From: Magicicada septendecula
Lineage: Eukaryota; Arthropoda; Insecta; Hemiptera; Cicadidae
Reading direction: 5' to 3'
Assembly (NCBI GenBank): GCA_034769895.1
Contig: CM068373.1
Coordinates: 26,448,120 to 26,512,119 of the forward strand
DNA length: 64,000 nt
Shown: piece by piece, positions 22,457 to 36,502 of the stretch
Numbering within the stretch: position 1 is the first letter of the stretch
Layout: every line of letters starts with the position of its first letter
The notes under the pieces: generated by a model
Databases searched by the model: none
Told to the model about the DNA's origin: nothing
Seen by the model: only the letters and a program-made list of their open reading frames with translations
Position numbers and translations under genes: made by a program

Positions 22457-23360
22457 TACAGGGTGATTAAAAATTGCACGGCGATCTCTCGGAACCTGAT
22501 TCTATAGCTAAAAATAGGAAAATAAGTTCAGGTAAACATAGGTCCGAAAAGGGTTTGTTAGCGAGTTACGGCTCGCGAACCAATTCGCCCTGATTTTTGC
22601 AACCACGGTAAAATAACGAAATACTAAAATTTGTGGGGTATAAAGTGAAAAGTAAATTTGGTAGATTCTTATATTTTTTTGTCTGCAAATTTTAATAAAA
22701 AAGGTCCCACATCTCTATCTTAGTTTTTAAGAACAACTGGGTAAAACACAAAAATTGGAGACGAAAAATACACATTTTTAAATTTTGGATAAAATAACTT
22801 CATTAATTTGCTAATGAACAAATAAAAATTTCTATCTAACTTTGTAGAGATTTTAATTATGAGAAAACTGATGTGTATAATGTTTATTAAAAGTAAGTAC
22901 AAATTTTACAAGAAATGGCATTGTATACTTTCAAAACACCTACACTTGGGCAGACGAAAACCCACGAGACTGCCCCCAAGACATGACCAACATACTTTTT
23001 TATTTAACGTGTGGTGCGGTCTTCTTGGTGATAATCTCTTAGGCCCTTTTTTCTTACCACCAAGGCTTAATAGAGGACAATAGTTAATTTTTTTGCCATT
23101 TCACTGGTCCGTTTCGACCAATCCATCGCCTACCGAATGAATTATTAAAATGGTTCATCAAATCATGACCGTAGTGAGCAGATACACCGTCATTCGAAAA
23201 CCACATCTGCACTCTATCTGCAAGTGGAATATCTTCCCAGCGTTCCGTCAGATGCGTTTGCAAAGCATCTTCATTATATTTACTCTATTTGCATTATTCA
23301 CTCCTTTTCCTTTTTTACTTGGTCTACGATTAGTAGGATACTCACTTCACTAATGAATCT
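22457..23360 (+). mobile_element. Decayed DNA transposon with DDE-type transposase remnant
   Basis: Starts at a CAGGGTGATTAAAAATTG boundary typical of insect DNA-transposon ends and includes the transposase remnant at 22,905-23,090. The right end was not found, so the end coordinate is approximate. Strong decay, with no target duplication seen. Confidence 0.45.
22905..23090 (+). pseudogene. DDE transposase fragment
   Basis: Reads HLHLGRRKPTRLPPRHDQH, then FLFNVWCGLLGDNLLGPFF, then LPPRLNRGQ. In DDE transposases of insects the stretch NVWCGILGD.LIGPFFLP.RL lies between the first and second catalytic Asp. Only this portion is readable; stops follow. The family name is left open. Confidence 0.6.
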
Positions 23361-25828
23361 ATAAGTTTTTATGATCTAGAAAGTATCGTAATACCTCTTT
23401 AAAATAAACAAATCTGTACTTTTCTAGTCAGTGACTTTAGTAGACCTTGCATTTCTCTATTGGCACTCCACTACCTGTTTGGAAGGTACCAATTCACGTT
23501 TCTATTGCACTCGGCTGTAACGTTCCGATTACAACAAGCATGCGTGTTCTGTCCACTTTTCAAAGACATGATGATAGCGAGTAATAGAGATTTAACTACT
23601 AAAATATTGCGACAGTACAACCATACATGGTACTGTGCATTGGGGCAAAATAATTAAAAGAATTAATAAAAATAAATAAACCTATAGTTGATAGACATGA
23701 TTCAGATTGCAAGCTGGATTGATTAAAATATAGAGAGCGCACAGTTCAGGCATGTACACGCATATCTGGCCACCTGGCTCTAGCTGTGTGTACATGTGTA
23801 TTTTGTTTGTGTGCGTGAAACCTGTCGGTTCCTGAACTTTAACCACCCATATTCAATTGATGTTAGAATTTAAATATTAATTAAATTATAAGAAAACTAC
23901 GTACAATAATGTAAAACTAAATGCACCAAAGTATGTATTTTATAAAGATGCACAAAGCATTAAAAAACCGTTTAAAAGTGACGTAAAGTGAAATTACAAT
24001 GAATAAAAAAGTGAATAACTCCCTGAATAATTATAATAAAGAAGTGTAAGTTACACATAATAGACATATGAAAGTTAGCGATCGATTGAGCAGAGTGTAG
24101 TGTAAAACACACTTCGCAATTCGCGAAGTCAAGCGAAATTAGTGAATCGAACGAGATTGGGAGAAAGGACGCTTTCGACAAACTCTGACAAGACCGATAT
24201 TGTTCAGACACGAGTTTTGCACGATGTGGCTATAAATACCAGGTCCCGCTAATAAAGTTTCTTTTTCTTAATTCAACCGTTGACGCTGGAGGCTATGTCA
24301 GTCAACAATGCTGTCTTGAATCTACTGTAAGAGTCACAGGACGAACTGGAAGTCAAAGCAGAGTAGCAGAGCACATATGCAGAGGTTCTATGGACACACC
24401 TACAGCCCATGATGTGAAGAGAGAACCAGTAAGCAGTACATGCAGTGGAACCCTGGAAGAGGACCCGAGGACGCTGAGGACACGGTCGAGGACCGGAGAG
24501 GACACACCGATAATTTACAACATCAAACGAGGTGATAAAAAACCATAATAATTACCGACAATTGAAATACAATAATTAAAACTAGAATGAAAGACATTCG
24601 AACTGTTGATAAAAATATTTAAATTGTACATAGTAGTGTAAATGCAGATTGTTAATTTAGAACAACATCTCATGTATAGAAATTAGCATTTGAAGATAAT
24701 GTAAATGCTATAAGAGCAATGTCTGATTGAAATCGATGTAAATTAAAGTAATTAATAAAATCTTTATTTGATAAAAGTACAATGCATATGCAGTAGAAAA
24801 GTATTAAAGCCAAGTATGATTAAAGGAATTGAAAAAAAAAAAGTAAAATCATTGTTGAAATAAATTAATAAGCAATTACAAAGATGACCACACTGAATGA
24901 GTAAGCCGAGAGCAAAAATAATTGATAGTTAAGAGTAGATAATAATATTTTTGTATAACCTGTTTAAATGTAATTTGTTCATCAGAAGTCACATGCATAA
25001 GATCACACAAGCGATGAATAATGGAGTATTTTGTCATTTCCGAAATAAGTAAAGAAGTTGTTAAATAAATAATGTAAATATTTGAGAAACGTATTACGCA
25101 TTCTTGTTATTACGATTACACCTAACAACATTGTTATGTTATATAATTCACACATGCATAAATATCACTGCACTAAATTCGTAAATTTACAATATAATAT
25201 GTGTGTTGTTATAATATGTTTACTACTTTACAGTACCCCTGTTAGCATGTTAAACTTAAATATCGTATTTCTAGATTTAAAAAAAAAACTTGTGAAACTA
25301 ACTTCTCCCTTTTGTACAGTAATATCAATAATAAAGTTTGATAATATTTTGTTTATGTACTTTTCAAGGGAAAGTCTTTCAAACGTACAATTCAATTAAA
25401 AAAAAACAGTAGCAATAACTCTATGCTAACTTGAACAAGACAGTTGCGGAAAAAACATTTCTAAAGTGCACGGGGACATAAAAAACTTGAAGCGCCCTCG
25501 ATAAATGTGCATGCTTTTACTGAAGAGGAAGTATTTCGCTTCTCCATGACCCTCAGCAGAGTAACTGATACCACAAATGTGAAATGTGAATCTCACACGG
25601 TCGTCGTAAACTAGTTGCCAATAAACAGTCCAACTACATGTCAGCAGATATTTTTAAATGACATCATTGTTTTTGAGTTTCTGTTAATATTTGTTTTATT
25701 ATCAGTATTAACAGTATCGCACAGTTTGAAATCAACCTATGTTTTCATTTCAGTAACACTATGACGGCGAAAGAGTAGCACACACAATCTAAATTTGTGA
25801 AATTATTTTGAAATAAGGAGGTAGAAGG
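23361..25828. other. Unassigned AT-rich DNA
   Basis: No gene recognised. The hydrophobic frame at 25,082-25,399 (105 codons) is AT-driven and lacks motifs. A promoter-like cluster at 24.23 kb is listed separately. Confidence 0.4.
24232..24257 (+). promoter_or_regulatory. TATA box closely followed by AATAAA
   Basis: TATAAATA at 24,232 and AATAAA at 24,252 lie only about 20 bases apart, in a locally GC-richer block that extends to about 24,530. Such spacing is unusual for a gene but occurs in LTRs. No LTR boundaries were found, so this stays a weak call. Confidence 0.25.
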
Positions 25829-25842
25829 AGAGATAGAGAGAA

Positions 25843-25910
<68 letters not shown>
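25829..25910. repeat. (GA)n microsatellite
   Basis: GA-rich run, pure from about 25,854. Confidence 0.96.
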
Positions 25911-25915
<5 letters not shown>

Positions 25916-27906
25916 GAAGAGATAGCAAGAATGGTCAGGGAATGTCAAAGACAAAACAAAAGCACCTGGTACTGTTTGCCTCCTTAACGTCAGCTTCAAA
26001 GTTTTTATGTCAGTTTTAAAACAGGGAAAATGTAACTACAAACACGGAGGGAGGAAAACAATTCGTTTTCATTGGCATATATTTTTTTAATGGAAATGTG
26101 AATGCGAAATCAGCTCATTGAGTTTAAGAAATGCCAAACTACTAATTTTCTTTCTGCATGTGATGGGTTAAAAAATTATTTGTTAGTATTCATAAGTCCT
26201 GTAAGAAATAAAATATACGCTATTGATAAAAAACAAATTTTCAAACAAAATTCTTACTTGTCTTTTGTACAACATATTACCGAAAACAATTATTTTAGTT
26301 TGCAGTAGGATGTATTAAGCACCGCAGCTTTCAAACAGAAGAGAATTTTAATTATTAAACATTTCCTAAATAATTAACTTACTATTCAAATGTTTGAAAC
26401 ATATACCAGTACTATTCTCTTTTAATAGTCTATAGAGTTTTAACAAGTTCGTTAGAACATCCAATCAAAAATTCATACCAAAGTCAGCAGTTCGTAATAA
26501 TGAAATGTAATATATTTTTTGTCCGCTGCGAGTACCTACACTATTTGCATTTAAATTGATTTGTTAAACTTTTCCCCTTTGCAATCTGCGTGACAAACAA
26601 AATGCTTCCAGCAATTCGCTGTCGGATATGCTATTGTGACTAGTTTACTAGTCTGCGGGTAGATAACGCCAGTTTCTATGGGATGACGCTAATAATAGAC
26701 CTACCTAACTATAAAAATCGTGTAGTTACTAAAGGAATAAAAGAAACTGACATAATTACACACATTTATAAGATTTACAGTGCTGACTAAAAAAACAAAA
26801 CCGTTAGTTTATAAAGGTTTTAAAACAGTAATTTGCTTTTTTGCAAAGAGTGAAGGGCTTTTTGCAAACTTATGAAAGGGTACAATATTAAAAAAACTAA
26901 CAATTATTTGTTAAAAACTTTTAAATGTTTTTAAAGTTTTTTAAACCTTATTTAAAGTTTTAAACGTTTTTGTCTAAAATTACATTTTGAAACCACCATT
27001 GTTGCTTTCAATAATGTCTTTACCCTAACATTAGGATACAAGAGCGTCTGAAGGAGAATTGTATAGACAAATAGTAAAGAGACAAATCCATAATAATTAA
27101 CACCATTAGTATTGCATTCATCGCGTTAGTCAAAGTCACCTGGGGGTTTACGACAAACTACTAAAGACTCAATTGTGAGAGTGCCTTTCGGTTTTTCTTC
27201 TAATTTTTATTTCTTAGTTTTACAGTTGCGATTTAAATAAGGCAATGTTGGAGAGAGAGAGAGATACGTGTAAAACTAACACAACAAGGCATGTCCTTTA
27301 GCTGATGATGAAGATATTGATGATGAGGTTACAGTGTGTTCTACCTGTTCATGTCACATCTCAACAGCTTCAAAAAAAGTTCTTTCACGTGTATATTTCT
27401 TAAAGTGAGATCAAACTATTTCAAAGGAATTGTGAAAGCAGTGGTGCTGAGGAAAGTGTATCTCCACAGTATTATCATCAATGACGAACGGAAATAGCGG
27501 TGGTTTATGCATGCGAACATTCCAATAATTTTACGATTTTCTTGTCATCACAAAAGTAGTACGGATAATTTGCTATCAAATTTATAAAATTTCAAACGAT
27601 TTTCCTTAATTTCTTTCCTTGATAACATTCTTGCCATCTACGCCTCACACAATACGTTGTTTTCCCGGAACAATATCATGCAGTTCGTCTGTGTTCAATA
27701 GTGTCATGCTGATTCTATTTTAGTGTAGGATAACGAAATGACGTAAAGCCTGAAGGTCGCAGCCCCACCATACGTCTTGCCCTGCGATATGCTAGTAACA
27801 TATCCAAAGGGACATATTCACTACTAAATTGCCTCAAATAAGGAATAGCCGGACATATCAAAAGTTGGTGAACACAGCTGTGAATAAAAGGAAAAAACGA
27901 CTTGGT
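25911..27906. other. Unassigned stretch
   Basis: No feature recognised except a small perfect palindrome GACTAGTTTACTAGTC at about 26,638-26,653. The 69-bp region around 27,250 has a short GA run. Confidence 0.4.
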
Positions 27907-28485
27907 ATTGCGGAACAATTTAAAATTGGTGTATGGAATGTAAGAGTACTTGCACATAATGGCTACAATGTGTCTTGTAATGGAAGCAACGACGTGGTAC
28001 ATAAGTTTCATAAGTTCAACCTTAAGTACGGGACTATCAGGCGAATCATTAGGTCCAGAAAGTAAAGGAACACGCCTAAAATTCTACAACGTGATGGGTC
28101 TTCCCACACTTCTTTATGAGTCTGAGAATCAAAAAGGCCAGGCCAGTCGCATCCAAGCGGCTGAAATGGGATTTCTCAGGCACGTGGCAAGGTATACTCT
28201 CCATGACCGTAGAAGAAACACAGATATACGGCAGGAACTGAATATTATGAGTATACTCGACAGGATCACTCAGTATCGGCTGAATTGGTGGGAACATCTT
28301 TGCCGAATGGATGACTGCCGCGTCCCCAAACAACTATGGAACTATAAGCCGAGGGGACGGGGAGGTGTGGGACGTCCGAGGAAGCGCCGCAGTGACCAGC
28401 TGTAATATTTGCCTATTGAGACCGGAACAAACCGTTCTTGGTTTAAACCTTGAGGATGATAATGATGATGATGATGACGAAATGA
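27907..28485 (+). pseudogene. LINE (RTE-like) C-terminal fragment with GAT-rich tail, copy 1
   Basis: Readable pieces: LKFYNVMGLPTLLYESEN, then QASRIQAAEMGFLRHVARYT, DRITQYRLNWWEHLCRMDD, PKQLWNYKPRGRGGVGRPRK. A stop and a 3' tail of GATGATAATGATGATGATGATGAC follow. Part of the usual TLTKRQ segment is missing. It lacks RT and endonuclease, so it is 5'-truncated. The 46.9-47.4 kb copy is clearly the same family. Function in the intact element: C-terminal region of the LINE polyprotein. Confidence 0.82.
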
Positions 28486-29214
28486 CAGTAGAAGAACAGT
28501 AAATTGTATTTAAATACTTCGAACCTATAACTATTTAACAGTCATTTCCTCTTTAAAGTTAATACAATACTCTAACAACATTATAATCAACTCAAAAGTC
28601 GATTTGTTCCGATCTCAAATAGTCAAACCCTTTCCTACATTAGATCTTCCCATTTCTTCTCATTTGTCCTTTCGGTTAAGATTCTGTAAATAATGTAATA
28701 GATTTTGGGCAACATTGTCTAACTACCATAATATCCAGTACTTACAGTATATCAGTATTTGTGCTATGATCTTAAAGACTATATCCTCGCACATACCTGT
28801 GGAATCTTATTTAATCTTTTCCAATACGGAATGGCCTGGCCTTTAGTCAAGTTGAAGTTTTCAGACCTATAAAAAAATGTTGGATGGTTTCTGACCTTGT
28901 AAAACCTTAGACTCGTTTCATTACTTGCTGGTTTTAGAGTTCACATTATAGTTCCGCATTTCTTTGTGAACATATGTAGTTTATTAGACACAAATAATTC
29001 GCAAGTAAGTGAAAATCTACTGGACACATAATTAGAATATAATAAGTGAATCAGCTAGAAACTTTTAATCGGATGTCTAGAGAATCAAAGAAAAAAGTGA
29101 CCTGTACTAAGAAATAACAATATAATTAACAGTGATTTAAGAAAACTGAGATTAAAAGTTAAAGAAATTGAAACTACGACGATGAAGGTGCGGCATTACA
29201 AATATGTTAATCAA
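28486..29214. other. Unassigned AT-rich stretch
   Basis: Nothing recognised. Confidence 0.4.
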
Positions 29215-30151
29215 ATATCGATATGGAGAACTATACATCACTTCCATGTTCTACGAGTTATATTTAAAATCATTTACTTGAATTCGGTTCAATAATTTCT
29301 AAAAAAAAATATCGCCCACCCTCAAACTATTTTTACTATTTATAGATATTTTTGTTATTATGGGGTAGTCGTTTATTGTGATATTATATTTGAGCCACTT
29401 TATCTATAAAAATTATGTACTTTATTCTTATAAAAACTGAACTACGCAGATAATCATACCCCCTTCTCAACCGATCCCCACTATTGATGATATATGATAT
29501 TTACACTTTCATAGAATAATAGTTTTATCATATGTAATTTCTAAGGTATCTTATCCTTTAAAATTAAGTATGCGTACTTTACTTGATTTCAGCTAAGCAA
29601 TTTTCAAAAAATCACCCATCCATTTATAATTATCTCATTTACCATTTTACAGTGGATGAATTTGACTTTATTTTTAGATCACTTATTTATTAAAATTAAA
29701 TACTTTGCTCTTGTTAAAACACAAAACAATGCAGGTAAACTACCTCTCTTTCCTAAACAAACAACCTGGCTGTCTAGCAACAAAATTATTTTATTTTTAA
29801 CAATTACCATTGTTTGAAAAAGTTTAAATGAATTTATAATTACTTTACTCTTGTTAAAACGTAAAACGTTGCAGGTAAACTACCTCTCCCTCTTAAGCGA
29901 TCTTGACCAAAGTCAATAGCTTTGAGTCCTCTACAGCTCGGGCACATAAACAAAAAATTATTTGATTCTGTTTGAATTTGCGGCAGTTGTCGTTCGCCAT
30001 AGAAAGAATTCAACACACAGATACTTTTCGAAAAATGACTTTGCGTCATGTTTTTAGGGTAGTCTAGTACAATCAGAATCAGTCCTCACCTCGAACACAA
30101 TGTGTTTTTCGCGATTACCATACTTCTGTTGCTTACGGAACATGGAAGTAA
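29215..30151 (+). repeat. Family X unit, single and diverged
   Basis: Begins ATATCGATATGGAGAAC (family X 5' end) and finishes at the CATGGAAGTAA 3' end, with a single satellite-type monomer at about 29,855-29,990 (GCAGGTAAACTACCTCT ... TTTGAATTTGCGGCAGTT). It gives the simplest view of what an X unit is: a 5' hairpin end, an AT-rich body, one or few monomers, a short CA-type tract and a 3' hairpin end. It is more diverged than the copies at 32-45 kb. Confidence 0.7.
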
Positions 30152-30603
30152 CAAATACGGTACTATGAATAAAAAATGTTTATAACAAATTGCATATGGA
30201 GCACGTTGCCTATTGCTCTGTGGCACCAATGTAAGCAATGTTGATAAACAAATTTACAAGATTGGACATTTCAAGTAATACTAAACACACTTTAATTTTA
30301 TAATATTTAGAGAAGACAGCCGAATTTTGTAAAGTGAGTTACAAATTATCTACGAGTGGTAACGATAGTAATGTATGACGTAGCAAACTTATAAATAAAA
30401 GTAAAACTGTCATCCATTCAAATTAAACTTAAATAGAAATGCAAAGAGTAACAGAGGGAGAGAGAGAGAGAGAAAGAATTAACGAGGAGTTGTAATTTTG
30501 TGAAGCGCGTATAAGGCCAAGTGAGCTAGTCTCAGAATGGGCTAATGTTCACAGAGCTTAATAGCGACAGAGAAAAAGGGAATACGTTTTAAACGGTCAA
30601 AAT
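30152..30603. other. Unassigned spacer
   Basis: No gene. A short GA run occurs near 30,456. Confidence 0.4.
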
Positions 30604-30812
30604 TCTTCTTCTTCTTCTTCTTCTTCTTCTTCTTCTTCTTCTTCTTCTTCTTCTTCTTCTTCTTCTTCTTCTTCTTCTTCTTCTTCTTCTTCTTCTCCTC
30701 CTTCTTCTCATTCTTCTCCTTCTTCTTCTTTTTCTCCTCCTCCTCCTCCTCCTCCTCCTCCACCTCCTCCTCTTCCACCACCTTCTCCTTCTCCTTCTCC
30801 TTCTCCCCCTTC
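30604..30812. repeat. (TTC)n / (TCC)n trinucleotide tract
   Basis: About 100 bp of pure TTC passes into TCC-rich variants. The Lys/Glu frame on the minus strand is a product of the repeat. A polypurine/polypyrimidine tract of this kind could adopt triplex DNA. Confidence 0.97.
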
Positions 30813-31865
<1,053 letters not shown>

Positions 31866-31989
31866 CTCTCACCCACTAAAAACCCACCTCTAGTTCAGGC
31901 ATTCATATTCATCCTGGAACCACTTTGGGTATTACTTTAGGATGGACCCTATTGGACCCTTATCGGGCGGCTCCTTCTAGTTGTTCCTC

Positions 31990-32330
31990 ATCTCCTACTG
32001 CCCGTTGGATGCAAATTGGGCCTGTCTGTTTTATTTAGTAGGACGCACTGAATAAATGTATTGATGCGGTCTCATCCCGCCTTACCACGAAGCATAAGCG
32101 CAACTACCCTCTCGGGCGTGAAGTCCCCGAGCTCCCTTTCCGGTACCATCGTCTGTCTTTCCAATCTGCAGCACTTGAAAAACGTGTGCGAGGCGTCTTC
32201 ATGGACAGAGTCTCCGTATTGACATGCTGGGCTCTGCACCTTTCCCATTCTATGGAGGTAGGCATTAAAATTGCTGTGGCCACTGAGCAACTGGATCAGA
32301 TGCTAACTTTCTGATAGAAATTGCATCATT
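31990..32330 (-). pseudogene. LINE (jockey/R1-type) C-terminal fragment
   Basis: Minus strand reads QLLSGHSNFNAYLHRMGKV, then CQYGDSVHEDASHTFFKC and a Glu-rich end LMLRGKAG. The QLLTGHG.F..YLHR pattern followed by a Cys/His motif (C..C-type, ending HTFF.C) is typical of the C-terminal part of jockey/R1-like LINE proteins. The second Cys of the pair is Gly here. A stop lies just upstream, and the RT is missing. Confidence 0.68.
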
Positions 32331-32470
32331 GATAATACGTGTAATTCATTTATCTATCCTATCCCTTTGCATCTACATAGATTGTATTTTAATAGCTCTA
32401 AAATTAACATGTATAAAATATTTTTGGGCTAGTACGTCCATAGGTCCCTAACACGGAGACAATACTAAAA
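32331..32470. other. Unassigned spacer
   Basis: Short AT-rich flank of the satellite complex. Confidence 0.4.
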
Positions 32471-32660
32471 ATATCGGTATGGAGAACCATACATGACTTC
32501 CATGTCCTAAGATTTATATTTAAAAACATCTTTTAAATATGATTTTATTGAAATGAAATATTTCCATAGAAACTACGTCTTTCTACTTATTGCTTCAGCA
32601 TTAACCACAGTACTGTGGTCACTAACGTATACCACCTCACATTTTCGCACTCGATTTTCA

Positions 32661-32695
32661 CTGATGATGGCAGTCGATGGCACTGCCGAAAAGTC
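32661..32695 (+). ncRNA. Hammerhead-like motif in family X (outer left arm)
   Basis: CTGATGA, extra T, GGCAGT...ACTGCC as a perfect 6-bp stem II, GAAAA and GTC as the expected cleavage triplet. Stem I is only about three pairs. Stem III would have almost no loop, so a single copy may not fold; minimal stem III hammerheads are known to act as dimers. Confidence 0.5.
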
Positions 32696-32960
32696 TGGTT
32701 TACAGAAAACATTGGACTACGGCTAAACAGCCCGGGAAACAATTTTACCAAAAAACTACTTCTTTGTTGCCGATAACGTAGTACACGTATAAAAAATTCT
32801 ACCCTCCACCTTCAACTACAATTTTTAATAACAGAAAATTATCCCCACCCCGTTCACCTAAATCCTTCATTTATAAATATTTCATCTACGTTTTTACAGT
32901 GGATTATTATGAGCTTCTTATCAGGATACTATATTTATAAAAATTAAGTACTTTACTAAT

Positions 32961-33600
32961 GTTAAATCAAAAAATGTTTCAGGTAAACTACCCCTTTCTC
33001 TTAACCGATCTTCTCCAAAATCAATAGACCTTCAGTCCTCTACAATTCAGGGATGCATCCAAAAAATATTTGATTCTGTTTGAATGTGCGGCTGTCATCG
33101 TTCGTCATGGAAACATTTCTCTTGTTACAACTTAAAATGTTGCAGATAAACTACACCTTTCCCTTAACCGATCTTCAACAAAATCAACTGACCTTGAGTT
33201 TTGTATAATTCAAAAAGGTATGCAGAAGAGTAGTTGATTCTGTTTTAATGTACGGCAGTTATCGTTCGTCATAAACAAATTTACCCTTGTTAAAACATAA
33301 AATATTGCAGGTAAACTACCCTATTCCCTTAACCGATCTTCACCAAAACCAATAGATCTTGAGAACTCTACAATTCAGGGCTGTATGCAAAATACTATTT
33401 GATTATGTTTGAATTTGCGGCTGTTATCGTTTACCATAAAAAATACCCTTGTTAAAACAAAAAACGTGGCAGGTAAACTACCACCTTCCCTTAACCGATC
33501 TTCACCAAAAACAACACGTCTTGAGTACTCTACAAATCAGGACTGTATGCAAAAAATTATTTGATTCTGTTTGAATTTGCGGCTGTTATCGTTTGCCATA
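32961..33600 (+). repeat. Satellite block I, orientation A
   Basis: About four monomers of roughly 160 bp. Landmarks in each: GGTAAACTACC, TTAACCGATCTTC, a GTATGCAAAA box, and TTTGAATTTGCGGCTGTTATCG. The block ends in a CA-type tract at 33,612-33,650 and the shared 3' hairpin end. Confidence 0.92.
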
Positions 33601-33942
33601 GAAAAAAAATCTACAGACAGACAGACACACAGACACACACACAGACACTTTTCTAAAAACGACTTTTTTCATGTTTTGAGTGTAGTACAATCAGAATCTG
33701 CAATAATCTCGAACACGATTTTTTTTGCCCTCACCATACTTCCATTTCCTTAACGAACATGGAAGTAAATATCGGTATGGAGAACCATACATGACTTCCA
33801 TATTCTAAGATTTATATTTAAAATCATTTTCGAAATGAAATATTACCATAGAAACTACTTCTTTCTACTTACTGCTTCAGCCTTAACCACAGTACTGTGG
33901 TCACTAACGTATACCACCTCACGTTATCGCACTCGATTTTCA

Positions 33943-33977
33943 CTGATGATGGAAGTCGATGGCATTGCCGAAATGTC
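33943..33977 (+). ncRNA. Hammerhead-like motif in family X (palindrome left arm)
   Basis: CTGATGA, extra T, stem II with one mismatch, GAAAT and GTC. It lies about 175 bp inside the unit's 5' end, the same place as in the other X copies. Confidence 0.45.
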
Positions 33978-34669
33978 TGGTTTTGTTGAAAACATTGGAC
34001 TACGGCCAAATATCCCGGGAAGGAATTTTAACAAAAACTACTTCTTTGTTGCCGATAACGTTGTACACATATATATCAGTAACGAAGTTACATGGAGGCA
34101 ATTGAGGCAATGCCTACCCTAAAAAATTCTGTAGAATAAAAATTATAAATACGTATGAACTACATAACGTAAAGATTATACATTGTTACTGTGACTGTCA
34201 AATTTATTAAACCGAAACGTGCTTTATTGAGCGACCGCTAGATGGTGACAGGTGAGATTCGGCATAGTTCGTTTAAAGCGAATGAGGCAACCTGAACTTG
34301 CCTCAGCGTTTTTTGTATACATCGTATGTAAGCAATGTAGTGGTGTGATAGGGAAGTGTAGGGGGGGATTGTCCCGCGCTGTACACATAGAGCGTTGAGG
34401 CATTCCTCACTTCTGTGGTCCAAACAGTTAAGTTAAAGCGCCTGTGTTGTTTCTAAGTGTTTATTTTATGCGGTTATTAAAAGTGTCACTGTTATTCCGC
34501 TGAACTAACAGATGATCAAGATTGTTATTTGAATTATTTGTAACATTAAACATATATATAGAAACTAATCAAGTTTAAAAATTTGAAGTTCAATCAGTTG
34601 TATTATTGTGTATGACTAATACAAGGATTGTTCAATAGACACACGTATAGAGCTGTAAAGCATTTTTTA

Positions 34670-34855
34670 TTCAACGATTTTAAAAGAAGTCTCCAATAAC
34701 ATTAAGACATGAGTTCCACTGTTGCGCTAACCTGTAGATTCCCTGCTAGTAAAATTCTTACGGCTGTTTGTGGAACCATTCGGTTACAGCAAACTCTACC
34801 TCAGCGTCCGATTTGACCCACCGTCCTTTTAGTGATTCCTTAAAAAAAATTTAAG
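34670..34855 (-). pseudogene. Mariner transposase C-terminal remnant, left palindrome copy
   Basis: Minus strand shows KGRWVKSDAEVE followed, in shifted frames, by EWFHKQP and a run matching the usual C-terminus ...QQWNSCLNVIGDFF of mariner transposases. The rest of the transposon is absent. The identical remnant on the right arm means it was already inside when the arm was duplicated. Confidence 0.65.
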
Positions 34856-35159
34856 ATAAGATTTTTGCCTACCCATTCATTAACTACTAGCTTCGCCAGT
34901 AAGCAAATTGATGTCCATTTTTTCGGCTTGCACGCGTTATGTTGGTGTGGGTTTCGGCACTTTTCCATTTAAAAAGCGTGCAAACGTAAGAAAATAAACA
35001 TGAGTGAGGCCAGAAATAACGTGAATTGTGTGTTGGTGTCTTACCTGCCTTTTTATTGCCGTATTAAATGAAAAATATTATATTACATTAAAATTAAAAA
35101 AATTTAATTTTATTGCCTGGCAACAAAATTATTTTATTTTTAACAATTACCATTGTTTC

Positions 35160-36320
35160 AAAAAGTTTAAATAAATTTGCTAGTACTTTACTCTTGTTAA
35201 AACGTAAAAGGTTGCAGGTAAACTACCCCTTCCCCTTAACCGATCATCACCAAAATCGAAAGTCCTTGAGACCTCTAAAATTCAGGGACGTATGCAAAAA
35301 ATTATTTGATTCCGTTTGAATTTGCGGCTGTTATCGTTTGCCATAAAAAATACCCTTCTTAAAAAAACGTTGTGGGTAAACTACCCCTTTCCCTTAACCG
35401 ATCTTCACCAAAAACAAAAGGTCTTGAGAACTCTACAATTTAGGGCTGTATGCAAATAATCGTTTGATTCTGTTTGAATTTGCGGCTGTTATCGTTTGCC
35501 ATAGGAAATACCCTTGTTAAAACATAAAACGTTACAGGTAAACTACCCCTTTCCCTTAACCGATCTTCACCAAAAACAATAGGTCGTGAAAACTCTACAA
35601 TTCAGGGCTGTATACGAAACATTATTTAAGTCTGTTTGAATTTGCGGCTGTTATCGTTTGCCAAAAAAAAAAATTTCCCTTGATAAAAAAACCGTTGCAG
35701 GTAAACTACCCCTTCCCCTCAACCGATCTTTACCAAAAACAATAGGTCGCGAGTACTCTACAAATCAGGGCTGTATGCAAAAAATTATTTGATTCTGTTT
35801 GAATTTGCGGCTGTTATCGTTTGCCATAGAAAATAACCTTGTTAAAACATAAAACGTTACAGGTAAACTACTCCTTTCCCTTAACCGATCTTCACCAAAA
35901 ACAACAGGTCTTGAGAACTCTACAATTTAGGGCTGTATGCAAATAATCTTTTGATTCTGTTTGAATTTGCGGCTGTTATCGTTTGCCATAAGAAATACCC
36001 TTGTTAAAACATAAAACGTTACATGTAAACTACCCCTTTCCCATAACCGATCTTCACCAAAAACAAAAGGTCTTGAGAACTCTACAATTCAGGGCTGTAT
36101 ACGAAACATTATTTGATTCTGTTTGAATTTGCGGCTGTTATCGTTTGCCAAAAAAAAAATTTCCCTTGATAAAAAAACCGTTGCAGGTAAACTACCCCTT
36201 TCCATCAACCGATCTTCACCAAAAACAATAGGTCGCGAGTCCTCTGCAAATCAGGGCTGTATGCAAAAAATTATTTGATTCTGTTTGAATTTGCGGCAGT
36301 TATCGTTTGCCATAAAAAAA
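35160..36320 (+). repeat. Satellite block II, orientation A
   Basis: About seven monomers of the 160-bp family, ending in a (CA)n run at about 36,330-36,381 and the 3' hairpin end at 36,460-36,502. The geometric centre of the palindrome (36,056) falls inside this block, but the block itself is not symmetrical. Confidence 0.92.
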
Positions 36321-36344
36321 AATCTACAGACACACAGACACACA

Positions 36345-36383
<39 letters not shown>

Positions 36384-36502
36384 TTCGGAAACCACTTTTT
36401 TTCATGTTTTGAGTGTAGTAGAATGAGAATCTGCAATAATCTCGAACACGATTTTTTTTTTGCCATCACCATACTTCCATTCCTTAAGGAAATATGGAAG
36501 TA

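Larger units (their letters stand above)
33600..35340. repeat. Left arm of an internal palindrome
   Basis: Reverse complement of 36,771-38,511, with paired positions summing to about 72,111. It includes a family X 5' part with a hammerhead-like motif (33,943-33,977), unique sequence shared only with the other arm, and a mariner remnant (34,670-34,855). The arms differ by few bases, suggesting recent duplication or gene conversion. Confidence 0.88.

Noticed and set aside
30542-30781. Lys/Glu-rich frame
   Set aside because: Translation of a (TTC)n/(TCC)n tract.
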